The notes under the pieces are model-generated. The model worked only from the letters and a program-made list of their open reading frames with translations. It did no database searches and had not been told where the DNA came from. Of a stretch of DNA of 64,000 nucleotides, positions 1 to 12,062 are shown piece after piece; position 1 is the stretch's first letter; each line of letters opens with the position of its first letter. Origin of the DNA: Opisthocomus hoazin (lineage: Eukaryota > Chordata > Aves > Opisthocomiformes > Opisthocomidae); contig NC_134454.1 in the NCBI RefSeq assembly GCF_030867145.1, positions 64,524,308-64,588,307 on the forward strand, given 5' to 3'. The position numbers were made by a program, and so were the translations under genes.

Positions 1-2209
1 CACTTACTGCCCCCATCTTCTGTTAGCTGGAGTCTGTTTCTTTTGTGAAATGTCCAACTCATGGTGGGTAGAAATTAAAATGCAGTGTTGTACATCTGAC
101 TCCTAAAATGTGTCAAATTGTTACTAATTGTTTAGCCTCATATGTGGCTGTTATCTCCATTTCTCAAATGCTGGAGGATAACACAGCTTCAGTAACACAC
201 TGGAAAGCACAAGAAGTAAATTACAGAATGGTTTGGGTTTTTAATAGTGCAGACTGCTGTGGCTTGATAATAGTAACAGTGCATTCTGCTGGTAAAAATG
301 ATGTGCCTGGGGCTGAGTGACATTCAGGCTGATACTTAAAAGACTATTCTTTCCCTCAAAATGTAGACCCATTCACGAGTTCTTATTCATATGTGTTAGG
401 TAGGCAGATAAAACACAATCTATGTCACCACCCTTACTCACACAAATCCCAGGTGGTGTTCTAGGAATGCAAGAACCATATTTATAGAGCACTAACCATG
501 GGGATAAACAAATCAGGTTTATTATGGAAATGCCATAGAGCATTTGTGAAAATACTTGTAGATTCTTTTTTCCTTTTACTATTTCCTGACTAGTTTTCAT
601 CAATGACTTCTCATGGGGGAGAACAGAAAAACAGATGACAGAAACATACAGACAGCCCCTTTAGTTGGGATCAGTAGCCTGTCTTAATGCTGGTAGGAAG
701 AAGAATATTCCCTGTACAGAGAATGTTTTGACTCTGCATAAAGGTTGTAAGACTGAAATTTGATCCTGGTAGTTTAGGAATATTCCAGGGACGTTTTGAA
801 CTGTAGCTCTGCTATAATCTGTGTTCCTGGATAGGTCTTTGTGACTGCTGGGGAAAAAAAGCATTGTGTCAAATCACAGTGCGGTTACCCAAGGCTGTAA
901 TTAGAAATGAAATACTGTATCAGCAGTGAAAAGAAAGGGACACTACACTGTTCCTTCAATGAAAGCAGACATGCTTGCATGTATGCAGATTGACTCTAGC
1001 ACCTCAAACTGCTGTTTGAGCTGCTCTGGCATAGAAGGCTGTGTTTATTGCAGCTGAAGGGAGTAATTTTATGCTCACAATACATTCACACCTTTCCCTA
1101 ATCACACAGATTGTCTATAGACAATGAGGTATGATAAACCAGAACGTCAGGAAAACTTTTCCCAACATCTGCCACAGAAACAGCAGTGTTCTTGTGTCTG
1201 TGTCAGGTATCTACGGAATAAATTACTCCTGTATTTTCTATAAGCTGCTGAGCATTTTAATTCTGGTTTACATAATCAGCAGTGTTCTAGAAATTGTTAT
1301 GTTGTGTGGGTATACATGTAAAATCAATTGACAGCTCCTATTCTGTTCCTGCTGTAGCAATTGCAGTGTACTGCTTACAGCAATGAAGGCTGAACTACTG
1401 TTACAGAGCCTGCTCCCAAAGTCCTAATGTAGGAAATTTGTCCATTAAAAGTAATGTCAACCTGTTCTTCAAAAGAAGTGTTGGCTCTGTAGCAAAATCA
1501 TCATGTGCTGACTTAACAGAAGAATTAAGTCTGTGTTGCAAGTCACTCTTCTGGAGCACAAAATCATCTTTTAATTAAATGCGCCTTTAGCAAAATAGAG
1601 TTTGGGTTCTGGCTGACTAGACTCAGCTAGAGCTTTGTACAGGGAGAAGAACAGAAAATACAAAATAGAGGAGGTAATGGCACACTGTATTCTTCCATAC
1701 AATCTTGTCCCTTAATTTGTTGCCATGATACTTTCTTCTGTTTTCTTCTTCATAGTCTAGCAGCTAAGAAAACATGGCTTTTTCATTTGATAATCTTTTT
1801 GTCTGGTATTCCGTGTTATGCTTTCACGTTCTTTTGTCAGATGTCTACTTTCCCTTCCTAAACCACTATGCAGTTCTGTAAAATGAAACTGGGAGGTCTG
1901 AAGGACAGCAGAAGGTACAATATAGGCAAGGTGGCATGCAAAACTGAATCTACTGATGAACTAAACAGAAACCTTCAGTCATTCTTAGCAGAGAATAACT
2001 AGAGAAAGTTTTCTACTTAATGTTCTTAGAGTGAGATGAAAGAAATTCTATGCAGACTGGGGTACTGCTCCTACTCTTATAATGGCTCTTCTAGTAAACA
2101 ATGTCACTTATTTTACAGCAACATTACTTCAACAACCATTTAATTTTGGGATAACAACAGTAGTAACTGTACCAAACATCTCTTCTTTGCCTCTTTTAAT
2201 TCTTTGCAG

Positions 2210-2328
2210 TTCGTCAGCTTCACCGGGAATTCCTCAGAGCCGGATCCAATGTTTTGCAGACATTCACGTTTTATGCCAGTGAGGACAAACTAGAGAACAG
2301 GGGCAATTATGTAGCTGAGAAAATAAGT
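2210..2328 (+). CDS. BHMT: BHMT coding exon 3
   Basis: The exon starts after the acceptor tctttgcag and ends before the donor gtgagt. The first two bases complete a valine codon (residue 56) begun in the upstream exon, then 39 codons follow (residues 57-95), starting [11 protein letters not shown] and ending NYVAEKIS. The segment belongs to the N-terminal part of the homocysteine-binding TIM barrel and includes the conserved [11 protein letters not shown] block. It ends in phase 0. Confidence 0.96.
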
Positions 2329-4247
2329 GTGAGTAAAACTCTGTTTTGATGGAGATATGAAATAAAGGGATTCATTTCAAAAGGTTTAGTAGAGAGATTA
2401 TTGAACACTTTCATAGTTTGTCATAACAGTTTTGTCTATATTTGAAGACCAAAGAATGAGGTGATGCAATTTTAGATTTTGGAATAGCAAGAAAGATAAG
2501 GTTAAAGGGCAAGAAAATAACAAGATGGGGCAAGGATGAAGGGAGAAAAGAGGATGCCCACATTGTATTTCTCCCATCTGAGGAGATTAGTTTACTGGAG
2601 TTCTGATACAAAGAGTATAGGAGGACTAAATGCACAGAGACCAAAACCAGTGAAGAACAGAAATGCTTTAACATCCAGAGAAAAAAAATAATTCAAAAAT
2701 GGCGAAGAATCCTAGAGAATAATGAGTGGCTAATGCAGACAGAATGTTTTTTACAACCATGTCTTCAATAAAGTAACAACTAAAAAATCCAAGGCATACA
2801 CTGCAGTCAATATTCCCCTTCTCATGTGTAGGAGTAATTGGTTACAGCAACAGAAGTACCATGTTGGTGTTTTCTCACCCTCTACACAAAGGGGTTGTAG
2901 GATGTTGGGTGTGTTCACTAGATATAGGCCAGTTCCACTGGGACTTCTGGCACAAATGTTTCTAGACAGTTCCTTTGAGACTAGGTTTGCCATTGAGTTT
3001 TCTCTGATTCCTTCCCCTTTGGTCCTATTGTCTATGTCAACCTCTGCAAAATAGAGACGATTCTCCAGGGAGCAGGGAGGAAGGTATATATTTGTATCTG
3101 TGAAGATAACCCAAGTCAGAAATTAGAACAGTCTGGACACTAGGGAAGCACTTGAGGCTTGATGAAGAGGTCATACCAAAATGTCATATGACAATTTATC
3201 TGAAATGCCGTACCTTTACGTTGAATAGATGCAACATTGAAATGTCTGACGTGGTAGCTCTGGAACAAGCCATGCTGCAACTCTTGCTGCCACGCAAAAT
3301 TGTAAGAAGGGCCCGGAGAGCACCTGGTATTGGGAGTGCATTGCAGCAAAACTTTCAAGATTGATTTGCTGCCAGTTCTAGAAGCAGGTTCCTCCAGGTT
3401 TTAGCTGGTTTATGGCTCCACCTCCCCGCTTTCCCAAAGATGTACCTGAGCACAATTGCTAATGGAAGACAATCTGTCAGAAATAGCTTTAGAAATCAGT
3501 TGGGTCTTTTGAGGCAGCCATGGAAAACTTCAGCTGAGAGAAACCTGTGTAGATTCTAAGTAGTCTGTGGGCTGCAGAGAAACCTGCTCTAATCAGTACT
3601 TGTTATCTATCCCAAATAATGATTCTTTTCCCAGAGTCTTTTTTGCCCATCTTAACTTCTTCTCACAAGCTGTTGTAGTCATGCTGATTTAGGTACAGAG
3701 GGAATGTGTCTTTCAGTCTAGGTGAATAATTAGTGATATAGTGGTAAGTTTTCTTTTACTGTTCTTGAATTGGTAACTTTAAACTTCAGATAATTAATGA
3801 TACCTGTTTTTAAAATGCCTTAACTCCATATGAATATTGTATCTTAAATTATGAAGATCATCAAAATACTAAAATACATTAAAAAAAGAAAATTGAAATT
3901 TTGTTTTCCACCCACAAAATGGCAAAAGAAAACCATACACGTAGGTATAACTAACTTAATTTCTAAGAAGAAAAGAAAATTTCACTTCACACCAAATATT
4001 TGCTTTTTATAGGCTATTTGTGTAAGAGGAATTAAGGTAATATGATAACTGAGATGTGGCAAGAAATTTGTTTCCTAACATTTGTTATTTTTTTGAAAGA
4101 TGCTGATCTTCCTAATCAATATTATTGAAAAATCCACTGAAATGATAAAAGAATATGAAGAAGCCATTGTGGCTTTTGACTCTTTTTGTCTTTTTTGTGC
4201 CCTGAAATTACATGCAGGTATAACTGACATAATCTATATTCATACAG
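2329..4247 (+). other. BHMT intron between coding exons 3 and 4
   Basis: This 1.9 kb intron has GT/AG ends. I see only AT-rich unique sequence, no repeat family I recognise and no credible ORF. Confidence 0.85.
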
Positions 4248-4439
4248 GGCCAGAAAGTAAATGAAGCTGCTTGTGACATTGCAAAAGAAGTGGCTAATGA
4301 AGGTGATGCTTTAGTGGCTGGAGGAGTTAGTCAAACACCATCATACTTAAGCTGCAAGGATGAAGCAGCCGTTAAAGCAGTCTTTCGAAAGCAACTAGAT
4401 GTCTTTATGAAGAAGAATGTGGACTTCCTAATTGCAGAG
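4248..4439 (+). CDS. BHMT: BHMT coding exon 4
   Basis: This phase-0 exon has 64 codons (residues 96-159). It runs from [10 protein letters not shown] to VDFLIAE, with acceptor catacag and donor gtaaat. It contains the conserved [17 protein letters not shown] block of the barrel. There are no stops or indels. Confidence 0.96.
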
Positions 4440-5027
4440 GTAAATCTGTAAAAAAAAGTACGTGTCTTCAACTGGCACAGTGTTAACTTTTAGATGTCCA
4501 GTCTACTTCAGGGAGTACAAGTATATATTGCTTCTTCCTTTAAAACTTTCTGTTATGCTTTTATTTCAGTAGTATCAGGTATTTTTCTAAATGCACAGCA
4601 GCATCTGCAAGTGTCATAGAATAAGATCATGAAACAAAAACTTCTATCTCAATCAAGTCAAATTCTGTATGGTACAAAGAGGATAGATTAATGTGATCTT
4701 GACTAGTTCTTGTTTCCTCACACACACTGTAAGCAATCAACCTAAAATGACCTTTCTAGATGAAAATAGTTTTTTTGGGATAAATCCCTGATTAACTTCC
4801 TGCATGGGCATTCTTATTCTGAAACAAAAGTATCATTTTTTATTTAGTTTTACTTAGTGGCTTTTTAAAATCCTTTTTTAACTGTGTGGTCAGTAAATGC
4901 AATTGAATTCTGTTAGTGTAAATTAGAAAAGAATCAAGTTGTATTTCTGGTGAATTTGGGGTCTAGATTAACGTGTTTATGCTTCATCTCCAAAAAACAG
5001 AAGTAGTCCAGTTTTAATTTCTTTCAG

Positions 5028-5175
5028 TATTTTGAACATGTTGAAGAGGCTGTCTGGGCAGTTGACGTTCTAAAAGAATCTGGAAAGCCAGTTGCTGCTA
5101 CGATGTGCATTGGTCCGGAAGGAGACATGCATGGTGTGCCCCCTGGACAGTGTGCTGTCCAACTGGTAAAGGCTG
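5028..5175 (+). CDS. BHMT: BHMT coding exon 5
   Basis: The exon has 49 codons plus one base (residues 160-208 and the first base of Gly209). It begins [12 protein letters not shown] after the acceptor ctttcag and ends QLVKAG before the donor gtaaga. The TMCIGPEGD barrel strand typical of homocysteine methyltransferases is intact. Confidence 0.96.
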
Positions 5176-6062
5176 GTAAGAATATGTTTTAGTATGCCTT
5201 TTAAAAGTATGGAAAAAGTAAAGTCATTAAGTTCTGAGATAAATGGATGTGTATGTCAGGTAGGTAACTTCCCGATTATATGATAGAAGTTTTGACCCTA
5301 TAGAAAAGTTTTGATGTGTACTTTACTAGAGCAGTCTTGTAAAAAACACATGAAAATACAGCTATGAAATCCTTGTTAACCAGGCTGGTATTAGGAGCGA
5401 TAGCCACAGGCAGCGGATAATGAATAGTGCAAAATCCTAAACCTACTCAAATTTGGTTACAGAGCCAACCCCAAATTCTGGAAACATAAACAGAATCCAA
5501 AGTCACCTTTGATTCTCTCTTCATGTTTTTAGAAAAATGTGGAGCACAGTTCAAACCCAGGATGAGAGAATAAGAGGATGAAAAAATTAATTTTTTTGCC
5601 TATTGAAGGCTGTGTTTTCTGCAGGACAGGGGGAAGGGCAGAAGAAATTGATCAGGGGCACGATGAATGATGGTACAGGGATTTATTATATCTGTTCTGA
5701 ACTACTCTTTTCCTTTGGAGTTAGAGTTGAAATCCAAAGGTAGAACCTGTGTTAGGAACCTGCTAGCTATTTGCATATGTGGCTGTACATAATCAGTCCT
5801 CCTTGATTAAGCACTGACAAGAAAAGCAACGGTATGAGGGTAGAAGATGTGATTCATCATCAGGAAGGTAAAGAGGAGTACAACAGAGATGTAAGTGGAA
5901 TCATCAACCTCAGGAGAGTTCAGGCTGGCTCTAATTCAGCTGCCTTTTTTTCATAATGTTGGTGTACAGATGGACTGCTCTGCTTCTGGAGTGCTGTGGC
6001 TAAGCACTTTCACCTCCCACTTCCTGGAGAGATGTAACTTGAAGTTATTGTCCTCCTCCTAG

Positions 6063-6245
6063 GTGCTTCTATTGTTGGAGTCAACTGCCATTTTGATCCA
6101 AATACTTGCCTGGAAACTGTGAAACTGATGAAAGAGGGCTTGCAGGCTGCTAAACTGAAAGCCCATCTGATGTCCCAGCCACTTGCTTTCCATACACCTG
6201 ATTGTGGAAAGCAAGGTTTTATTGATCTTCCAGAATTTCCCTTTG
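6063..6245 (+). CDS. BHMT: BHMT coding exon 6, first zinc ligand
   Basis: The acceptor is tcctcctcctag and the donor gtaaga. Two bases complete Gly209; 60 codons follow (210-269) and one base of Gly270. The GVNCHFDP motif carries Cys217, the first of three cysteines that bind the catalytic zinc. The downstream [16 protein letters not shown] and [11 protein letters not shown] blocks match the family. A T-rich tract begins shortly after the donor. Confidence 0.96.
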
Positions 6246-9200
6246 GTAAGACAACAGTATCTTTTTTTTTCTTTTTTTTTTTCCTTTATTGTTTGTTCCT
6301 TTCTTTCCCAGCTTTTAGTAATGCTGAAGCTGCAAGTTGTCCTTCTATGCAATAGGATGAATCCCAATTATTCTGTCTGGCATTTTCCATAGAGGGAGTG
6401 CAGTGTAATATTGGATTAAAGATCACCCACCAAATGAGAGTACTTCAGCAGTATCACAGTGTGTGACTGAAAATGAAACTATGATGGAAACAGTTGAAGT
6501 GGCACAACCTAAACTCAGTTAAACAATGTAGTTCTTCCTTGTGCTATAGAACCTTGTTCAAGACAGCTATAAGCAGTCCAAAGAAATGAACAAGAGCAAA
6601 TACACTAAAAAATCCCCAGACTTAGATGCTTTTGCATTGGAGCTCCCCAGCATTCTGAGTTGTGACATATATCCCACAACACCTATAATGTTTACCTACA
6701 TAGGGATGTAATGTACAATGCATACGGAGAACTGGGTATAGGGGCATGATTATTGCACTCATAATGGTTCAGTCTTGCAAGTGTAACTGTCTCATAGAAG
6801 TGAGATTAGAGAGAAACCAGAAGAGGGAATATGTTCTTTGATGTTGCTAACAAATGGATCAGCAGCTTGGGGATGGATTCATCACATGTATGCTCAGGAG
6901 AAATTCTACAAAGACTGAAAGATTCAGCTACTTTATGTGTGTATGAGGCTTGTGTATTTAGGGCTTATTTCCACCAAGGATGTAGAAGATCACATGCCTT
7001 TAATATAATAGAACAAAATCAGCCTAAACATATTTAAATTTATTAGAAAAATTCTTTCATTTTTAGGTGTCATACACTCTTCTTTTCAAGATCAGACTAT
7101 AAAGTAAGGCACTAATACATTCAAAACTTGAATTTGTAGAAAAAAAACTTGAGATAGATGTGATTTTCAGGAACCTTTTTTTCAAATTCCTGTTTTTACA
7201 TAAACAAAGGAAAGAGCATAAAGCATGAGCCTAAGGCATTCATTAAATGATAATAACATGTCTGAGTTCTGAAAATGTTCTGGGATTTTTAAAAGTGTTA
7301 GGAACTCATTTACCCTATTCATTCCTTCACATAACTCCTCTGATTGCAAGCAAAAAAAGATCAAACAGATGTAGTAAGTAATCAAGTGAATTGAAGGATT
7401 CATTCTGGTTTGTTGTGGTTCTTGGCTTGTATGCTGTAAGCAATCTGTATGAGACCTCAGCTTTCAGAAATTTCATGAGTCAATTGGAGAAGGCTGGTTC
7501 TATGAATGTTTTCAATACATAGAAGGAGCAACTGATAAGCAGTTTGGTAAATCATGATTAAACTGACCTAGTTGACTCTGGTTTTGTATAAGGCAATAAG
7601 CACAGAGGTATTTAGATATTTAAAGCATACAAAACCTCTGTACAGGCCAACAAGATCTCAGTTTCTGGAAAAGCATTTACTGTGTTACACTGGCAAATTT
7701 CAGCACCTAGATGACAGCAGTATTTCTTTGTCTGTAGATTTTTTTGCAGTTTTCTGTGTTTTCCATTCTGTGTTACTGCAATTGCTCTGAAATGTCACTA
7801 GTTAAGCAAGGATAACATTTTAGAAAGAAAGGTCCTGGTCAGTCAAAGCATACCCAATCATCTCGAGACTAGATATATAGAGGGGTTAAATCTAGGAGCA
7901 GGTTACAGTCTTCTCATAAACTGATGAAAATGTCAATCTTTTTTACTACAGATGTTAACATAAACTATTAAGCTACAGATATTTAATTCTGAATAAAGCC
8001 AAGAAAGGAAATGCATTGACAGGCATGGAAAATAGAATGTTAGTCAATTTTGGCAAGGGGAAAATCCCACAAAATGTAATCTATGTGGCAACTTCTTTTC
8101 ATAGAATACTGCTTGTTTTCAATCACTATGTTTCACCACATGTGTGAATGGTTCTCATGGTGGGGTCTATCCCTGTTTCTTCAGAGAGGTGAGGTTGTTG
8201 ATGTCCTTACACTCCTGAAGCACAAAGACTAATTCATAAAATCATAGAATGCTTTGGGTTGGAAGGGACCTTAAAGATCATCTATTTCTAACCCCCCTGC
8301 CATGGGCAGGGACACCTTCCACCAGACCAGGTTGCTCAGAGCCCCGTTGAGCCTGGCCCTTAACATTGCCAGGGATGGGACATCACAGTTTCTCTGGGCA
8401 ACCTGTGTCAGTGCCTCACCACCCTCATCATAAGAAATTTCTTCCTAATATCTAATCTAAATCTTCTCACTTTCTGTTTAAAAATGTTGCCCCTCATCCT
8501 ATCACTACACTTCCTGATAAAGAGTCCCTTCCTTTCTTTCCTGTAGGCCCCCCTCTTTCAGTACTTCAGGTACACGACTTCTTTGGCCAGAGTGTTCAGT
8601 GCACAGACATCATGCTTGCACTCACCTGATAGCCATGCTGGTTCATTTATGTATATGCAGATGTACATAAAAAGTGGGAGGATTTTTATTCCTTTATTCC
8701 TGTATTTTTGTTCCTTAAAGTTTTTTCTTCAGTCCCTGGTCTTTTCTTTCCAGTTCTGCTACTCTTGTGCCTCCTTCCCTTTGAGGTGTGCTTTTCCTTG
8801 TTCTTTTCACTTTCTATTCCTTTCCTTCCACAAGTCCTTCCTCTCAGCTCTGTTATTCCTTCACTCTGCTCATCATTGCATCCTAACTTGTCTACACACA
8901 GAACTTTCCACAAGGTATGAAGTGGTTTGAGGCAGCAGGCTACTTATGGCTGAGATTATAAGTAAGTAAGGGATGGGCTAAGAAATAGCTGCAGATCCCA
9001 GCTGTCAGTGACACAGCTGGCTGTCACTAGCTGATCATGGAAAGAAGTGTAGTAAGCATTCCTGAGGAATAATGAGCAGGCTTATTCCTATTGCAAGTAG
9101 GCTGATACCTTCTCCCTTCACAGATTTCCCAGGTACTGATTGTTTATTAGGAACTGTTTGGAAACGCAATGTAACACTGAAAGTACTCTAATACTCCAGC

Positions 9201-9506
9201 AAAGAACTCTGGCAGAATGGCAAGCATGCGACTTAGGGCTTGATCAGCTGAGAAGATATTAGGTGCTGTTTTGGAAGGCCAAAAAAGCTTACAACAAGCA
9301 CAGCTCAGCAGAAGACAGCAGAATCTGAAAGTTAGACTCTGAAAACGTGTGTCATTAATTCTAGCTATGATAGTTCAAACATGTACATCTGCACCTACAA
9401 CCAGTTTTGCAAGCAGTGTGCAAGTGTTTCAACAACGTGATTTCTTACCAAAAAATTGTGCTGAAATGTATCATGGTGGAAACTTAAGATATGAATGTCT
9501 TTGTAG
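6246..9506 (+). other. BHMT intron between coding exons 6 and 7
   Basis: A 3.3 kb intron. It opens with a T-rich tract (about 6261-6292) and contains the antisense CR1 fragment at about 8240-8576 and a pyrimidine-rich stretch near 8690-8890. Open frames in that stretch are low-complexity artefacts. Confidence 0.85.
8240..8576 (-). mobile_element. CR1 LINE 3' fragment in a BHMT intron
   Basis: The sequence reads as the reverse complement of a CR1 3' end: it starts with the ATCATAGAAT tail and GGTTGGAAGGGACCTTAAAG, and continues through the usual CR1 3' UTR and C-terminal segment. It is about 340 bases, truncated at its 5' end, and antisense to BHMT, in the intron before the GGCC exon. Confidence 0.9.
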
Positions 9507-9735
9507 GTCTGGAGCCAAGAATTGTAACCAGATGGGATATTCAAAAATATGCAAGAAAGGCCTATGACTTAGGAATTCGTTACATTGGAGGTTGCTGTGG
9601 ATTTGAGCCATATCACGTCCGAGCAATAGCAGAGGAGTTGGCTCCTGAAAGGGGATTTTTGCCAGAAGCTTCTGATAAACATGGTAGTTGGGGCGATAGC
9701 CTGAGCATGCATACCAAACCCTGGGTCAGAGCAAG
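9507..9735 (+). CDS. BHMT: BHMT coding exon 7, GGCC zinc motif
   Basis: The acceptor is ttgtag and the donor gtatgt. The exon finishes Gly270 and encodes residues 271-345 plus two bases of the next codon. It starts [15 protein letters not shown] and carries [10 protein letters not shown], whose two cysteines (299 and 300) complete the zinc site. [11 protein letters not shown] and MHTKPWVRA follow, the start of the C-terminal oligomerisation region. The open frame reads on past the donor to 9766, but that extension is intronic. Confidence 0.96.
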
Positions 9736-10244
9736 GTATGTATATCTGACCTGGAAAGCACACTAACATATTCCTTGCAAAGGCTTATATTGGTCCATAC
9801 AGCAGACTGGTTTAACTGATATGCAGGTCTAAATATTGCTGTAAACATTCTCTATGTGTTAATAATTTTGAAGAATTAAATCTGATCTGGGAGCAGGGAA
9901 AGGGGTGAAGGGGCAGTAGGAGAGCTCCCGAAATTCTCATCCTTCTTTAAAATGAAGATTTGGTCTGAATTAATGTGAAAGTAATTCATGAAAGTTAAGA
10001 TAAAAAACTGACAGACTGCTGTAAAACAGCTCCTCATGGTGAGTGGCTTACAGCGTCCCTTTCAAGAATGAAAATGTACTTCTTAAGTGTGTAGCATTTC
10101 ATTGCATGCTTTCATTCATACTTCTGAATCTAAATATAAAGTCAGTGTGAGTTAAATGACCCTTTGCAATGGTCATTTAAGCCACATTTCCTTTACTATT
10201 GTGAGGTGCTGGAAATGAATGTGAATTTCCTTGTCTTTCTTTAG

Positions 10245-10419
10245 GGCAAGAAAAGAATACTGGGAGAATCTGAAGCCTGCTTCTGGAAGGCCATATTGTC
10301 CTTCAATGTCAAAGCCAGATGGCTGGGGCGTGACAAAAGGAGCCAGGGAGCTGATGCAACAGAAAGAAGCAACCAGTGAACAACAGCTGAAAGAGCTCTT
10401 CCAGAAACAGAAGTTCTAA
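10245..10419 (+). CDS. BHMT: BHMT last coding exon
   Basis: The acceptor is ctttctttag. The exon encodes the C-terminal tail, from [17 protein letters not shown] through [13 protein letters not shown] to KELFQKQKF, and stops at TAA 10417-10419. The tail supports dimer and tetramer contacts in known BHMT structures. It ends three residues earlier than human BHMT (403 versus 406). Confidence 0.96.
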
Positions 10420-10587
10420 TCCACTGCACTTATGTATGTGTTAGAATGATTTAACTACAGATCATCTCATGCTTCACAAAAAAAATCTGTGAAGATGTGT
10501 ACCCTGTTGATTTATCAGTTTATATGTAATGGAAGAGACAAAATGCAGAAAGAATGTGATCATAGATTAAATATGCCAGACCTTGAT

Positions 10588-10593
10588 AATAAA
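10588..10593 (+). terminator. BHMT polyadenylation signal
   Basis: A canonical AATAAA lies 169 bases after the BHMT stop codon and is followed by T-rich sequence, so a short 3' UTR of roughly 190-200 bases is likely. Other A/T-rich signals downstream could give longer forms; only RNA evidence can decide. Confidence 0.7.
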
Positions 10594-10610
10594 ATCTTTC
10601 TCTGGATAAA

Positions 10611-11414
10611 TAGTTTAGAGAACACAGTCAGAAAGAAGTTTGGATTCTCATAATAATTGAGCTTCTGTTAGCTAGGTGCCATTAACTAGGTAGACACAGA
10701 AATACATGGAAGGTAATAATTTGCTCAACTCACCTGTAGAAAGAGAAAAAGCCATCTATAAATATGATATTAATGGACTTCCACTCCTGAGTCTATTTTG
10801 TTGAGGACTGCTTCAAACACACAAGCTGCCAATGCTTCAGACACAGTTATCTGTAGTCATGTTCATGACTTCAAGAGAATAAAAATAAACTGGAAAATAC
10901 ATCTTATAATTGGAATCAAAAGATAAGGAGAATGAAATCTCGCAGGAATTTCTTATATGCAGGAGAAAGGTTGAGAGAACTTTTAGGAAAGAGAAAAGGA
11001 CAGGTAAATAACTCACTGCTTTTGTCTCAGGGTACCATGTATACAAGATTTGCTCCTCTCGAGACTAAAAGGCTTAAGAAATTATTTTGAAACAACAAAA
11101 AAGAAAGTAATATAATAGAATAGTATTGTATTATCTTCACAGCTTAAACCATGACAGCTCAAACAGAATAACATACCTCCAGTAAACAACTAATTTTCAA
11201 ATGATCCAGCTGATTTCTGGAAATCTCAATGGAAATACTTGGTTATCTCAAAATAGCACTTAAAAACTGAAACTTCCTAAAATATAACTCCTGTTTATAA
11301 GAGTAGAAGAACTTTCCATGATTTTTTTTTTTTAAGCTGACTGATTCACTCTAGAATCTTAGCTATAAGAAGATATGAAAAACTATGTTAGGCAATAGAT
11401 CGATCCACCTAAGT
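10611..11414. other. intergenic, nothing recognised
   Basis: AT-rich sequence just after the BHMT 3' end. I see no gene or recognisable repeat. Confidence 0.6.
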
Positions 11415-12062
11415 TGCATTGATCTCCACAAGCTTAACATGAGTGAACAGTGTGCTGCTGCAGCAAAGACAGCCAACAGGATGCTGGGTTGCATCAACAA
11501 GGGCATCACCAGCAGAGATAAAGAAGTCATTATCCCACTCCGCTCAGCACTTGTCAGGCCACACCTGGAATATTGTGTTCAGTTTTGGTCCCTGCTATGC
11601 GAAAAAGATGTGGACAGGCTGAGAGGGTCCAGAGAAGGGCCACAAAGATGATCAAAGGACTGGGAACCCTGCCATATGAGGAAAGGCTGAGAGAATAGGG
11701 TTTGTTCAGTCTTGAGAAAAGCAGACTTAGGGGAGACCTCATCACCATCTTCCAGTATTTAAAGAGTCGCTACAAAGAAGATGGAGATTTCATTTTTACA
11801 AGGAGCCACATAGAAAAGGTGAGGGGTAATGGGTACAAGTTACTCCTTGGGACATTCCAATTGGACACAAGGAAAATTTTTCACAATAAGACCAGTCAGC
11901 CATTGGAATAATCTCCCCAGGGAAGTGGTGCCTTCCCCAATATTGGACAATTTTAAGATTCAGCTGGACACTGTGCTGGACCATCTTGTCTAGTCTGCTC
12001 TTTTGCCAGGAAAGGTTGGAACAGATGATCCTTGAGGTCCCTTCCAACCTGCTATTCTATGA
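11415..12062 (+). mobile_element. CR1 LINE, 3' part
   Basis: About 650 bases match the end of CR1 ORF2 and the 3' UTR: the region around 11,450-11,650 corresponds to the AAKTANRMLG and VRPHLEYCVQFWS blocks of the CR1 C-terminus. It ends with the typical GAGGTCCCTTCCAACCTGC and TTCTATGAA tail. The frame has small indels and stops, so it is older than the copy at 17.7-20.8 kb, whose 3' part is homologous and lies in the same orientation. Confidence 0.9.

Larger units (their letters stand above)
1..10610 (+). other. BHMT: BHMT gene, 3' part (exons 3-8 and introns)
   Basis: Betaine-homocysteine S-methyltransferase moves a methyl group from betaine to homocysteine, giving dimethylglycine and methionine, in the cytosol of liver and kidney cells. 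Six coding exons are visible at 2210-2328, 4248-4439, 5028-5175, 6063-6245, 9507-9735 and 10245-10419. Every intron border is GT/AG and the phases join (1, 0, 0, 1, 1, 2). Counting with the vertebrate family numbering, the window covers residues 56-403. The zinc ligands Cys217 (GVNC motif) and Cys299/Cys300 (GGCC motif) are all present, so the product should be active. Exons 1 and 2, encoding the first ~55 residues, were not found in 1-2209 and must lie upstream. The gene is taken as BHMT because the reading frame matches the family throughout; BHMT2 is a mammalian duplicate. JMY follows on the same strand, as in other vertebrates. Confidence 0.96.

Noticed and set aside
1..2209. Search for BHMT exons 1 and 2
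   Set aside because: No sequence encoding the conserved N-terminal block was found; these exons must lie upstream of the window.
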